Part shown: in pieces, positions 43,387 through 51,734 of the stretch
Numbering within the stretch: position 1 is the first letter of the stretch
Layout: each line of letters opens with the position of its first letter
From: Bisbaumannia sp015645095
GTDB lineage: Bacteria > Pseudomonadota > Gammaproteobacteria > Pseudomonadales > Halomonadaceae
Reading direction: 5' to 3'
NCBI GenBank assembly: GCA_036871055.1
Contig: CP141893.1
Location: 3,348,001-3,412,000 of the forward strand
Length of the DNA stretch: 64,000 nucleotides
The notes under the pieces: model-generated
Seen by the model: only the letters and a program-made list of their open reading frames with translations
Told to the model about the DNA's origin: nothing
Database searches by the model: none
Made by a program: the position numbers and the translations under genes

Positions 43387-44856
43387 TTAGCCCGCCCGGT
43401 AGTTGGGGGCTTCCTTGGTGATCTGCACGTCGTGAACGTGGGACTCGGCGAAGCCGGCACCGGTGATCTTCACGAACTCGGGCTTGGTACGCATCTCCTG
43501 GATGGAGGTGCAGCCGGTGTAGCCCATGGAGGCGCGCAGGCCGCCCATCAGCTGGTGGACGATGGCGCTCATCACGCCCTTGTAGGGCACCCGGCCCTCG
43601 ATGCCTTCCGGCACCAGCTTCTCGGCGCCGGCGTCCTTGTCCTGGAAGTAGCGGTCGGCGCTGCCCTGGCTCTGGGCCATGGCGCCCATGGAGCCCATGC
43701 CACGGTAGGCCTTGTAGGTACGGCCCTGGTAGAGCTCCACCTCGCCGGGGGCCTCCTCGGTACCGGCCAGCAGGCCACCGATCATCACGCAGCTGGCGCC
43801 GGCGGCGACGGCCTTGGCCAGGTCGCCGGAGAAGCGCACGCCGCCGTCGGCGATCAGCGGGATGTCGTAGGGCTCGAGGGCAGCGGAGACGTTGGCCACG
43901 GCGCTGATCTGCGGCACGCCCACACCGGCGACGATGCGGGTGGTGCAGATGGAGCCCGGGCCGATGCCCACCTTGACGCCGTCGGCGCCGGCCTCGGCCA
44001 GGGCCTTGGCGGCCTCGCCGGTGGCGATGTTACCGCCGATCACCTGCACCTGGGGATAGTGTTCCTTCACCCAGCGTACCCGGTCGATCACGCCCTTGGA
44101 GTGGCCATGGGCGGTATCCACCACGATGACGTCGACGCCGGCTTCCACCAGGGCGGCGACCCGGTCCGGGGTCTCGGGACCGGTGCCCACGGCGGCGCCC
44201 ACCAGCAGGCGGCCGTCGCTGTCCTTGGCGGCCATCGGGTAGGTGCGCGCCTTCTCGATATCGCGCACGGTCACCAGGCCCTGCAGGTGGAACTGGTCAT
44301 CGACGATCAGGATCTTCTCGATGCGGCTCTCCTGCAGCTTGGCCTTGATCTCCTCCAGGGGAGTGCCCACCGGCACGGTGACCAGCTTCTCCTTGGGGGT
44401 CATGATGCCCGCCACGGTGTCGCTGTGGTCCGGCTGGAAGCGCATGTCGCGGCCGGTGACGATGCCCACCAGGGTCTCGCCCTCCACCACCGGGAAGCCG
44501 GAGTAGCCGTACTCGTCGGCCATCGCCAGCAGGTCTTCCAGCTTGGCCTTGGGGCTGACGGTGACGGGATCCTTGACGATCACGCTCTCGTGCTTCTTGA
44601 CCTTGCGTACCTCGGCGGCCTGGCCGGCGATGGTCAGGTTCTTGTGGATGATGCCGATGCCACCTTCCTGCGCCATGGCGATGGCCAGGCGAGCTTCGGT
44701 GACGGTGTCCATGGCGGAGGAAACGAGGGGGATATTGAGTTCGATGTTGCGGGTCAGGCGGGACTTGAGGCTGACATCCTTGGGCAGGACCTCTGAGTAG
44801 CCGGGAACGAGTAATACGTCATCGAACGTAAGAGCTTCTTGCGCCATACGTAGCAT
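43387..44856 (-). CDS. guaB: IMP dehydrogenase
   Basis: Oxidises IMP to XMP with NAD+, the branch step to guanine nucleotides. 489 residues with the standard start MLRMAQEALTFDDVLLVPGY. Two CBS domains (about 95-205) sit inside the TIM barrel. Catalytic Cys is in GIGPGSICTTRIVAGVG and the flap Arg/Tyr in MGSMGAM...DRYFQ. The in-frame TTG upstream (44871) is rejected on family length. Promoter candidate at 44915-44943. Confidence 0.98.
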   Translation of the reverse strand: MLRMAQEALTFDDVLLVPGYSEVLPKDVSLKSRLTRNIELNIPLVSSAMDTVTEARLAIAMAQEGGIGIIHKNLTIAGQAAEVRKVKKHESVIVKDPVTVSPKAKLEDLLAMADEYGYSGFPVVEGETLVGIVTGRDMRFQPDHSDTVAGIMTPKEKLVTVPVGTPLEEIKAKLQESRIEKILIVDDQFHLQGLVTVRDIEKARTYPMAAKDSDGRLLVGAAVGTGPETPDRVAALVEAGVDVIVVDTAHGHSKGVIDRVRWVKEHYPQVQVIGGNIATGEAAKALAEAGADGVKVGIGPGSICTTRIVAGVGVPQISAVANVSAALEPYDIPLIADGGVRFSGDLAKAVAAGASCVMIGGLLAGTEEAPGEVELYQGRTYKAYRGMGSMGAMAQSQGSADRYFQDKDAGAEKLVPEGIEGRVPYKGVMSAIVHQLMGGLRASMGYTGCTSIQEMRTKPEFVKITGAGFAESHVHDVQITKEAPNYRAG

Positions 44857-44914
44857 ATCGGCAACACCCAATGTTAAGCAGATGAGGGATGGGGCGTGGG
44901 GAAGTTAATCCGCC

Positions 44915-44943
44915 ATTATAACGCCATGATCGGGCCCCGTCAC
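44915..44943 (-). promoter_or_regulatory. Candidate sigma-70 promoter of guaBA
   Basis: Minus strand: -35 GTGACG (44938-44943), 17-bp spacer, perfect -10 TATAAT (44915-44920). Predicted transcript start near 44908 gives a leader of about 50 nt before the guaB ATG. Confidence 0.55.
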
Positions 44944-45065
44944 GGGGGCCACTGCCGGGTAACAGAGCCGAACAGGACAACACAGAGGGACACTGTCGCG
45001 CCACCCGGCTTCGGCTAGGGTGAAGGGGCGTCAACCCAGTTCCACTCATGGAAAGGAGTGATTCG

Positions 45066-45617
45066 ATGCGCAAACCGACCCTCTCCCTCGCCATTGCCGC
45101 CATGGCCGGCGGCTTGGCCCTGGGCACCCAGGCCCAGTCGACCTACCAGCCCCAGGGGCTCTACTCCGCCGACGATATCCTCGATGCCGGCGTCTACCTG
45201 ACCGGCGCCCCCGACGAACGGGTCGGCGAGGTCGAGGACATCCTCTTCGACGAGGCGATGCAGGTCACCGCCCTGGTGGTCGAGAGCGGCAGCGTGCTGG
45301 GCCTCGGCGGTCGCGAATTCATCGTCGAGTCGGGCCGTTTCACCCTGATGACCGACCTCGAGGCGGACGGCGATGCCGAGCACCGGGTGATGCTCGAGGC
45401 CAGCGCCGAGGAGCTCGAGGGCTACCCGACCTATAGCGAGGCCTGGTGGGAGCAGGCCCGGGAGCACTCCCGGGACGCCTGGCTGCAGACCCAGGAAGGG
45501 GCCGAAAGCGCCTGGCAGGCCACCCAGGAGGGCGCCGAGCGCGCCTGGGAGACCACCCGCGAGAACGCCCAACGGGCCTGGGAAGCGGCCCGGGATGCCG
45601 TCACCCCCGACGAGTAA
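45066..45617 (+). CDS. Exported PRC-barrel protein with 11-residue repeats
   Basis: A 183-residue protein. Signal peptide 1-23 (LSLAIAAMAGGLALGTQAQ). A PRC-barrel domain follows at about 30-115 (YSADDILDAGVYLTGAPDER; VGEVEDILFDEAMQVTALVV). From about residue 137 come four tandem 11-mers, each with A-W at the same place: DAWLQTQEGAE, SAWQATQEGAE, RAWETTRENAQ, RAWEAARDAV. The pattern gives an amphipathic helix of the LEA or apolipoprotein kind, suggesting membrane-surface or desiccation/osmotic protection. ATG 45066 follows AAAGGAG. Confidence 0.8.
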   Translation: MRKPTLSLAIAAMAGGLALGTQAQSTYQPQGLYSADDILDAGVYLTGAPDERVGEVEDILFDEAMQVTALVVESGSVLGLGGREFIVESGRFTLMTDLEADGDAEHRVMLEASAEELEGYPTYSEAWWEQAREHSRDAWLQTQEGAESAWQATQEGAERAWETTRENAQRAWEAARDAVTPDE

Positions 45618-45746
45618 GCCCGCCTGAAGCAACACTTGGATCGACCGATGCACCGCTGGGCCTGGGGCCCGGCGGTGCCGTGTTCCGTAGACGCTCCGTG
45701 GCCCCCGACATGCTAGGCTGGGCGCCTTAGCCCGAGGAGCCCCGCC

Positions 45747-47087
45747 ATGTCCGATACCCCCGCCCCGCTCTCCGTCAGCCAGCTCAACCGCCAGGCCCGC
45801 CTGCTGCTGGAGCGCGACTTCGGCGACTGCTGGGTGGAGGGCGAGCTCTCCGGCGTCTCGCGACCGGCCTCGGGGCATGTCTACTTCACCCTCAAGGATG
45901 CCGACGCCCAGCTGCGCTGCGCCCTGTTCCGCCCCCGGGCGCGCTTCGTCGCGGCACCGATGCGCGACGGCGACCGGGTCAAGGTGCGCGGCCGGCTGTC
46001 GATCTTCGAGCCCCGCGGCGACTACCAGCTGATCGTCGAGGCGGTACAGGCCAGCGGCGAGGGCGAGCTGCTGGCGGCCTACCAGCGCCTCAAGACCCAG
46101 CTCGAGGCGGAGGGTATCTTCGCCAATGCCCGCCCCCTGCCCTACCCGCCCCGCCACCTGCTGATCCTCAGCTCGCCCAGCGGCGCGGCGATCCGTGACG
46201 TCCTGGCGGTGCTGGCGGCACACTGGCCCCTGGCCCGCCCCACCCTGATCCCGGTACCGGTGCAGGGCCGCGAGGCGGCACCCAGCCTGATCCGCGCCCT
46301 GGCCCTGCTCAATCGCCAGGCCAACCTGGACCCGACCCGGGATGCCATCCTGATCACCCGCGGCGGCGGCAGCCTGGAGGACCTCTGGGCCTTCAACGAC
46401 GAGCACCTGGCGCGGGCCATCTTCCATTCGCGGCTGCCGGTGATGTCGGCGGTGGGCCACGAGGTGGACCTGACCCTGGCCGATTTCGCCGCCGATGTCC
46501 GCGCCCCCACCCCCTCCGCCGCCGCCGAGCAGCTGGTGCCGGACCAGGCCGACCTGCGCCGCCGCCTGGGGCAATGGGAGGCCCGCCTGGTCCGCGCCCA
46601 GCGCGCCCGCCTCGATCGCGAGGCCCAGCGCCTCGATCACCTGCGCGCCCGGCTGCGCCACCCCGGCGAGCGGCTGGCGACCCAGCGCCAGGCCCTCGAC
46701 CAGTTGCGCACCCGGCTGCAGCGCGCCATGCAGCTACGCCTGACGGGGGAGCGCCGCCGCGAGGAACAACTGGCCCGCCGCCTGGCCGCCCATCCGCCCC
46801 ACCGCCAGCTGCGCCAGGCCCGGGAGCGCCTCGACGTCGCCCGGCGCCGCCTGGGCACGGCCATGCCCCGGGAACTGGCCCGGCATCGCGAGCGCTTCGG
46901 TGGCGTGGTGAGGGAACTGCAGGCGGTAAGCCCGCTGGCGGTACTGGGCCGCGGCTACGCGATCCTCGAGGACGAGGCACACCAGGTGGTGCGCCGCGCC
47001 GAGGAAACCCAACCGGGGCAGCGGCTCAGCGCCCGCCTCGGCGAGGGCCGGCTGAGCCTGGAGGTGAAGCGGCGCTTCAAGGACTAG
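45747..47087 (+). CDS. xseA: Exodeoxyribonuclease VII large subunit
   Basis: Degrades single-stranded DNA together with XseB. 446 residues. N-terminal OB fold (LSVSQLNRQARLLLERDFGD, GHVYFTLKDADAQLRCALF), catalytic domain with SSPSGAAIRDVL, LITRGGGSLEDLWAFNDE, SAVGHEVDLTLADFAADVRA, then a long arginine/glutamine-rich coiled coil and the C-terminal segment PLAVLGRGYAILED. ATG 45747; the 130 bp upstream hold its promoter. Confidence 0.96.
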   Translation: MSDTPAPLSVSQLNRQARLLLERDFGDCWVEGELSGVSRPASGHVYFTLKDADAQLRCALFRPRARFVAAPMRDGDRVKVRGRLSIFEPRGDYQLIVEAVQASGEGELLAAYQRLKTQLEAEGIFANARPLPYPPRHLLILSSPSGAAIRDVLAVLAAHWPLARPTLIPVPVQGREAAPSLIRALALLNRQANLDPTRDAILITRGGGSLEDLWAFNDEHLARAIFHSRLPVMSAVGHEVDLTLADFAADVRAPTPSAAAEQLVPDQADLRRRLGQWEARLVRAQRARLDREAQRLDHLRARLRHPGERLATQRQALDQLRTRLQRAMQLRLTGERRREEQLARRLAAHPPHRQLRQARERLDVARRRLGTAMPRELARHRERFGGVVRELQAVSPLAVLGRGYAILEDEAHQVVRRAEETQPGQRLSARLGEGRLSLEVKRRFKD

Positions 47088-47157
47088 GCTGGCCCATGGC
47101 GTCGGCCTTGAAGCGACTCGATTTCAGGAAGGACCAGGCCGGCCCATGGCGTCGGCC
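47079..47157. repeat. 29-bp tandem-spaced direct repeat at the xseA stop
   Basis: aaggacTaggcTggcccatg... at 47079-47107 recurs as aaggacCaggcCggcccatg... at 47129-47157 (27 of 29 identical, period 50). The first copy includes the xseA stop codon; the second runs into the end of glrR on the other strand. Confidence 0.7.
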
Positions 47158-47164
47158 GTCCAGA

Positions 47165-48517
47165 TCAGCCCGGCTCGGCGCCGGGCTTGAAACGGCCCGG
47201 CTCCAGGTCGTGGCGCCCCAGCAGCTTGTAGAAGTCGGTGCGGTTGCGCCCGGCGATACGCGCCGCCTGGGTCACGTTGCCCTCGGTGATCTTCAGCACC
47301 TTGATCAGGTAGCTGCGCTCGAAGCCGGCGCGGGCGTCGTTGAAGGTGGGCAGGCCATTCTCTTCGGCGGCCAGGGCCTGGGAGACCAGCGCCTCGGGAA
47401 TGATCGGCGCACTGCTCAGGGCCACGCACTGCTCCACCACGTTGACCAGCTGACGCACGTTACCCGGCCAGGCGCAGGAGGCCAGCAGGTTGAGGGCCTC
47501 CGGCGAGAAGCCCTTGACGAAGGCCTTGTGGCGGGAGGCCACCTTGGCCACCAGATGCTTGGCCAGCAGCGGCACGTCCTCGGCGCGCTCCTTGAGGGCC
47601 GGCAGCTTGAGGTTGACCACATTGAGGCGGTAGTAGAGGTCCTCGCGGAAGTCGCCGTCGGCCATGGCGCGACTCAGGTCGCGGTGAGTGGCGGAGATGA
47701 TTCGCACGTCGATGGGGATCGAGGTGGTGGAGCCCAGCGGCCGCACCTGGCGTTCCTGCAGGGCGCGCAGCAGCTTGACCTGCAGGGGCAGCGGCATGTC
47801 GCCGATCTCATCGAGGAAGAGGGTGCCGCCATCGGCGGCCTGGAAAAGCCCCTGGTGCTGGCTCACCGCGCCGGTGAAGGCGCCCTTGGCATGCCCGAAC
47901 AGCTCGCTCTCCAGCAGTTGCTCCGGCAGGGCCCCGCAGTTGATGGCCACGAAGGGCTTGTCGGCCCGCGGGCTGGCCTTGTGGATGGCGCTGGCCAGCA
48001 GTTCCTTGCCGGAGCCGGATGCACCGGTGACCAAGACGCTGACATCCGAGGCGGCGACCATCTGCGCCTGCTCGAGGATGCGCTCCATCTCCGGGCTGCG
48101 GGTGATGATCTCGGCCCGCCAGCCCTGTTCGCCCTCGCCGCTCCACACCGTCTGGGACAGGGCCTCGTCGATGGCGGCGAAGAGTTCGTCGCGGTTGACC
48201 GGCTTGGTCAGGAAGCTGAACACCCCCTGGCGGGTGGCGCTGACCGCATCGGGAATCGAGCCATGGGCGGTGAGGATGATCACCGGCAGGCCGGGCAGGC
48301 GCCGCTGCAGTTCCTGGAACAGCGCCAGGCCGTCCATCTCGTCCATGCGCAGGTCGGAGAGCACCAGGTCGGGGCGCGAGGCCTCGACCCGCTCCAGGGC
48401 TTCGCGACCGCTGGCCGCCGTGGTGACCCGAAATCCATGGCTCTCCAGGCGCATGCCCAGGAGTTTCAGCAGGCTGGCGTCGTCGTCCACCAGCAGGATA
48501 TGCGCGGCTTGCTTCAC
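47165..48517 (-). CDS. glrR: Sigma-54-dependent response regulator GlrR (QseF)
   Basis: A 450-residue NtrC-class activator. Receiver domain 1-125 with phosphorylatable Asp in LVLSDLRMDEMDGL. AAA+ domain with Walker A GASGSGKELLAS, the sigma-54-contacting ELFGHAKGAFTGA loop and Walker B TLFLDEIGDMPLP. Fis-type HTH at the end (EGNVTQAARIAGRNRTDFYKLLGRH). In E. coli GlrR drives sigma-54 transcription of the small RNA gene glmY located upstream of glrK. Last gene of the glrK-qseG-glrR operon. Confidence 0.94.
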   Translation of the reverse strand: MKQAAHILLVDDDASLLKLLGMRLESHGFRVTTAASGREALERVEASRPDLVLSDLRMDEMDGLALFQELQRRLPGLPVIILTAHGSIPDAVSATRQGVFSFLTKPVNRDELFAAIDEALSQTVWSGEGEQGWRAEIITRSPEMERILEQAQMVAASDVSVLVTGASGSGKELLASAIHKASPRADKPFVAINCGALPEQLLESELFGHAKGAFTGAVSQHQGLFQAADGGTLFLDEIGDMPLPLQVKLLRALQERQVRPLGSTTSIPIDVRIISATHRDLSRAMADGDFREDLYYRLNVVNLKLPALKERAEDVPLLAKHLVAKVASRHKAFVKGFSPEALNLLASCAWPGNVRQLVNVVEQCVALSSAPIIPEALVSQALAAEENGLPTFNDARAGFERSYLIKVLKITEGNVTQAARIAGRNRTDFYKLLGRHDLEPGRFKPGAEPG

Positions 48518-48536
48518 ACTTCGACTCCGGTCGCCG

Positions 48537-49073
48537 TCACGGAGACGGCTGACGTAGGTTGATACTCTGCTCGATGGCGGTCAGCGCTTCGAGCTTCTCT
48601 TCCAGTTCCTGGCGTTCGGCGACCAGGGCCCGGCGCTCGTCCTCGCTGCGGGCCAGGCGACCCACCAGGGCACGGCGCCCCTCCAGGTCGTTGCGCCAGT
48701 AGCGCAGCAGCGGTTGCAGCGACTCCGGGGCGTCGTCGATGACGGTATTCTCCAGTAGCGTCGCGGCACGGTCCCATTCGCGTTCGCTGCCCCAGGCCAG
48801 CACCACGGCCCGGGCCAGGCGCGAGCGCTCGTCCTCGCCATCGAGGCGCACCAGCAGGCCATCCCGCCACTCGCGATCGCCACGCTGGGAGGCCAGGCCG
48901 AAGGCGACCCAGGCGTCCAGCAGGCAGTCGCTCTCCACCAGCAGCGGGATCTCCCGGTCACAGGACGCCCCAATGGTCGGCGGCGGGGCGATGCTCTGGG
49001 GCGCCTCCGGCAACCACTGACAACCGGCCAATAGCGCGGCCCCCACCAGGGCGGCGGCTAGACGATAGTTCAT
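48537..49073 (-). CDS. qseG: QseG/YfhG-like lipoprotein
   Basis: A 178-residue lipoprotein with lipobox ALLAGC (Cys18). The mature part is helical: CLLDAWVAFGLASQRGDREW and a C-terminal coiled coil RSEDERRALVAERQELEEKL. Identity rests on its place between glrK and glrR and on matching build; QseG in E. coli is an outer-membrane lipoprotein that controls the GlrK kinase. Starts 3 bp after the glrK stop. Confidence 0.85.
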   Translation of the reverse strand: MNYRLAAALVGAALLAGCQWLPEAPQSIAPPPTIGASCDREIPLLVESDCLLDAWVAFGLASQRGDREWRDGLLVRLDGEDERSRLARAVVLAWGSEREWDRAATLLENTVIDDAPESLQPLLRYWRNDLEGRRALVGRLARSEDERRALVAERQELEEKLEALTAIEQSINLRQPSP

Positions 49074-49076
49074 GAC

Positions 49077-50585
49077 TCAACGACTCCTTGCGTGCTCCTG
49101 CGCCGCCGGGCCCGGCGGCGCAGGGGTCTTCTTCTGTTCTAGGCTGGGGGGCGGCCCCGGCTGCCAGGGCAGGGTCAGGCGAAAGCACACCGGCAGCAGA
49201 TCATCGGTGACCAGCTCCAGGGTGCCCTGCTGCATGCGCGCGCAGTCGGCGGCCACCGAGAGGCCGATGCCGGACCCCTTGAGGGCGCCCTGGCGGCGGG
49301 CCCGCCCCTGGTAGAAGGGCTCGAAGAGGCGAGCCCGGTCCGATTCGTCGATCGCCGCGCCACTGTTGGCTACCTCGAGGACCAGGGTGGCGCCCTCGCG
49401 GCGCTGACGAATCTCCAGGACGCCGCCATCTTCGCCGTAAGCGATGGCATTGGACAACAGATTGTCGAGAATTCGCCCGGTGGCGGTGCGGTCGGCACAC
49501 CACTCCAGGGACACCACCGGGGCGCTGACCCGCATGCCCTTGTGGGTCAGCGCCAGTCGGTGCTTGGCCAGCAGCTCTTCGATCAGCGCGGTCATATCGA
49601 AGCGCAGGGTATCCACCTCGCGGTGGTGCTGCAGCAGGTTGTAGTCGAGGAGCTGCTCGATCAGTCGCTGCAGCTCCTCGCCACTGGCATCGATCAGCTC
49701 GAGGATCTCCCGCTGGCGCGGGTCGAGGCCCCCGGCCACCCCGTCGCAGAGCAGCGCCGTGCCCTCCCGCACGCTGGCCAGGGGGGTCTTGAGCTCGTGG
49801 GACATATGGCGCAGGAATTGCTGCTTCTGGGCCTCCACTTCACCGAGGCGCGCCGAGAGCCAGTCGAGGCGCTCGCCCAGTTGGACCAGCTCCGCCGGCC
49901 CCTGGATGGAGTGGGCCACCGGGGCCGTGCGGCTGTCACCGCCGATGCCCAGGATGCGCCGCTCCAACTGGCGAATCGGCCGCATGATCAACCAGGTGAA
50001 GAGCAGCATCAGCGCCAGGCTGGCAGAGACCAGGGCCAGGGTCTGCAGCCAGAGGCGCGCCTGGACGTTATCGGCACGCTCGCGAATCGCCTCGATGCGT
50101 TCATCGATCTTGCGGTTGGTAGCCCGGCGCACCGCCTCGGCATGGTTGGCCAGGGCGGCGAAGGCATCCAGGCGTTCGCGCACCTCGGCGCCGGCGGCGT
50201 CCGGCAGGGAGGCCAGCTCCTCGAGTAGCGGAAAGAGCGCCCGAATATCCGGATCATCCGGCAGCAGGCGCCGCTGGTCGCGTAGCAGCGACTCGAACTC
50301 GGCATGGCGTTCGCTGAAGATCGCCATCAGACCGGGGTCCTCCACCACCGCATACTGGCGGGCACTGCGCTCCATCTCCAGCGACAGGGAGGTCAGGGCC
50401 CGGGCCCGGCGGGTCTCTTCCACCGCCTGGCGGGCGCCCACATCGGCCAGGCGAGTCAACTCGGCCAGCGCCTGGCCGGCCTGGAACATCAGCACCCCCA
50501 GCGGCAGCATCACCACCAGGAAGGCCAGCAGCACCAGCTGCAACAGGGAACGGGGGCGCCAACGGCGCGACACCTGCGTGGTCAT
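49077..50585 (-). CDS. glrK: Sensor histidine kinase GlrK (QseE)
   Basis: A 502-residue membrane kinase. Two TM helices (LLQLVLLAFLVVMLPLGVLMF; TLALVSASLALMLLFTWLIM) flank a helical periplasmic domain. HAMP linker, H-box FLRHMSHELKTPLASVREGT and the ATPase domain with N-box ILDNLLSNAIAYGE and SGIGLSVAADCARMQ follow. A proline-rich cytoplasmic tail closes it. ATG 50585 matches the family N-terminus; ATG 50621 is in frame and possible. Phosphorylates GlrR. Signals for the E. coli kinase are still debated. Confidence 0.92.
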   Translation of the reverse strand: MTTQVSRRWRPRSLLQLVLLAFLVVMLPLGVLMFQAGQALAELTRLADVGARQAVEETRRARALTSLSLEMERSARQYAVVEDPGLMAIFSERHAEFESLLRDQRRLLPDDPDIRALFPLLEELASLPDAAGAEVRERLDAFAALANHAEAVRRATNRKIDERIEAIRERADNVQARLWLQTLALVSASLALMLLFTWLIMRPIRQLERRILGIGGDSRTAPVAHSIQGPAELVQLGERLDWLSARLGEVEAQKQQFLRHMSHELKTPLASVREGTALLCDGVAGGLDPRQREILELIDASGEELQRLIEQLLDYNLLQHHREVDTLRFDMTALIEELLAKHRLALTHKGMRVSAPVVSLEWCADRTATGRILDNLLSNAIAYGEDGGVLEIRQRREGATLVLEVANSGAAIDESDRARLFEPFYQGRARRQGALKGSGIGLSVAADCARMQQGTLELVTDDLLPVCFRLTLPWQPGPPPSLEQKKTPAPPGPAAQEHARSR

Positions 50586-50676
50586 GGCCCAAGTTCTATG
50601 CCGGAGTAGGGAAGTCGTCATGCCTCATACCCACCGAGAATACCAGAGATGCCGCCCAGGCCAGCGCAGCGCCCAC

Positions 50677-50886
50677 AAAAAAAGAGGGCCGGCAGAGCCG
50701 GCCCAAGGTACGCAGGGAACTGAAGTGACGGGGTATCGTGAGAAACCGCCGTTGGGCCCGTGGCCCGAAGTCATCGGCCGCCCTGATGGGCCTGTGCCGG
50801 ACTTCCAGGATAAGTCGCCGGTCGGGCGCCTTATCGAGAATCTTCCCCAGTGCGGGGCAGTGCTCGCGGTCTTTTCGTTCCGCTTG
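50677..50886 (-). ncRNA. Candidate sigma-54-dependent small RNA A, upstream of glrK
   Basis: Predicted about 210-nt RNA. It starts near 50886 (12 nt past the sigma-54 -12 element) and ends at a textbook terminator: GGGCCGGC-TCT-GCCGGCCC followed by seven T (50677-50704). The RNA can fold into several stem-loops, e.g. ATAAGGCGCC/GGCGACTTAT (about 50810-50836) and CCCC/GGGG around 50846-50858. A single-stranded segment containing agttccctgcgtacct (50706-50721) precedes the terminator and is shared with RNA B. No ORF with a ribosome site is present. Position upstream of glrK and length match enterobacterial glmY (about 184 nt), but no primary-sequence likeness to it was recognised. Confidence 0.62.
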
Positions 50887-50896
50887 CCCTACCCAT

Positions 50897-50912
50897 TGCC
50901 AAAGCCGTGCCA
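50897..50912 (-). promoter_or_regulatory. Sigma-54 promoter of candidate RNA A
   Basis: TGGCACGGCTTTGGCA on the minus strand: GG (-24) and GC (-12) separated by ten bases, with the full TGGCACG block. Confidence 0.78.
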
Positions 50913-51161
50913 AAAAATAAAAAAACCAACAAATACAAACAACTGCCTTTCCATCTTGGTGATTCGTCACCGACCACCGATATGGCCCCACCGCTTTTTC
51001 GGCACTTTTCGTCGCCATATGGCGACGCGATTTACCGGAACGAAAAAATATCTTTATAAATCAGCCACTTGTATAGTATGCATTTGGCGACAGCCAACTC
51101 GACACCGTACTCAATCGCCGACAACCGTCCTTCCCCTCCCCACTCGGCGTTTGTACCGACG
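50913..51161. other. AT-rich control region between RNA A promoter and RNA B terminator
   Basis: 249 bp without gene. Contains an A-rich tract next to the promoter (possible IHF bend), the GlrR-site candidate at 51010-51027, a degenerate further site CGTC-N10-GATA (50965-50982) and the inverted repeat TTGGC-N4-GCCAA (51084-51097). Confidence 0.6.
51010..51027. promoter_or_regulatory. Candidate GlrR enhancer site for RNA A
   Basis: CGTCG-N8-CGACG palindrome, 98 bp from its near end to the -24 element. It corresponds to CGTC-N10-GACG, a near match to the enterobacterial GlrR site TGTC-N10-GACA. Confidence 0.65.
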
Positions 51162-51593
51162 AAAAAAAATGGGCCGACAGGGTCGGCCCGAGGTACGCAG
51201 GGAACTAAAGGGGACGAGTCTCGCCGCCTGCCGCCTGGCCGGAGGCATCGCGACTCGCAGGGCCGAGGCCCGGAAGCCATGTCGCGCATCATCGCCTGCC
51301 AGGGGCTAGCGCGACGGGGGCAAATGCCCGGCTTCATTCCTGTGACGAGCAGGCCTTCGCCTGCCCATCGAGATTCGATCCCCCGGAGGGGATGAGGCAT
51401 CCTTGCCAGAGCATCCTTGCCCGTTAACGGAGCCATTCCATGCCTTGCGGCGGCACCGGTCTCATCGCAACCTGAGTGTTACATCGCATGGAGCAGACGC
51501 TGGCCCCGGCGGGGCGAGCGGCACAGGGAGCGAAATGCTCACCCTGCCAGGGCCGAAGGAGATGAGCCGTAACAACCTCCTCCTCGCTGCTCA
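51162..51593 (-). ncRNA. Candidate sigma-54-dependent small RNA B
   Basis: Predicted RNA of about 430 nt from a sigma-54 start near 51593 to the terminator GGGCCGAC-CCT-GTCGGCCC plus eight T (51162-51189). Directly before the terminator it carries the same block as RNA A (agttccctgcgtacct, 51191-51206). The rest of the two RNAs is not alike. It is longer than usual sRNAs, so processing to a shorter 3' form or an internal start is possible. No convincing ORF was seen on either strand; in-frame plus-strand readings here lack ribosome sites and the region is compositionally mixed. Confidence 0.5.
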
Positions 51594-51603
51594 CCCTGAC
51601 TAT

Positions 51604-51619
51604 AGCGATACTCGTGCCA
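51604..51619 (-). promoter_or_regulatory. Sigma-54 promoter of candidate RNA B
   Basis: TGGCACGAGTATCGCT on the minus strand: GG and GC separated by ten bases. Shares TGGCACG with the promoter of RNA A. Confidence 0.75.
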
Positions 51620-51716
51620 CTTTTTTAAAACTACTTAAAAATCATGTGTTTATAAAAAATACGCACGAGAGGAAGGCGGGGACGGGGCCAGACGACCCCG
51701 GGAAAGGCGGGAATAA

Positions 51717-51734
51717 CGTCGCGATTCTCCGACG
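51717..51734. promoter_or_regulatory. Candidate GlrR enhancer site for RNA B
   Basis: CGTCG-N8-CGACG, within the larger inverted repeat AACGTCG-N8-CGACGTT (51715-51736). Again exactly 98 bp to the -24 element, as for RNA A, with AT-rich DNA between. Confidence 0.65.

Noticed and set aside
51274..51292. Possible nearer sigma-54 promoter for RNA B on the minus strand (TGGCAGGCGATGATGC)
   Set aside because: GG and GC are 11 bases apart instead of 10; the promoter at 51604-51619 fits the consensus and has the enhancer at the right distance.
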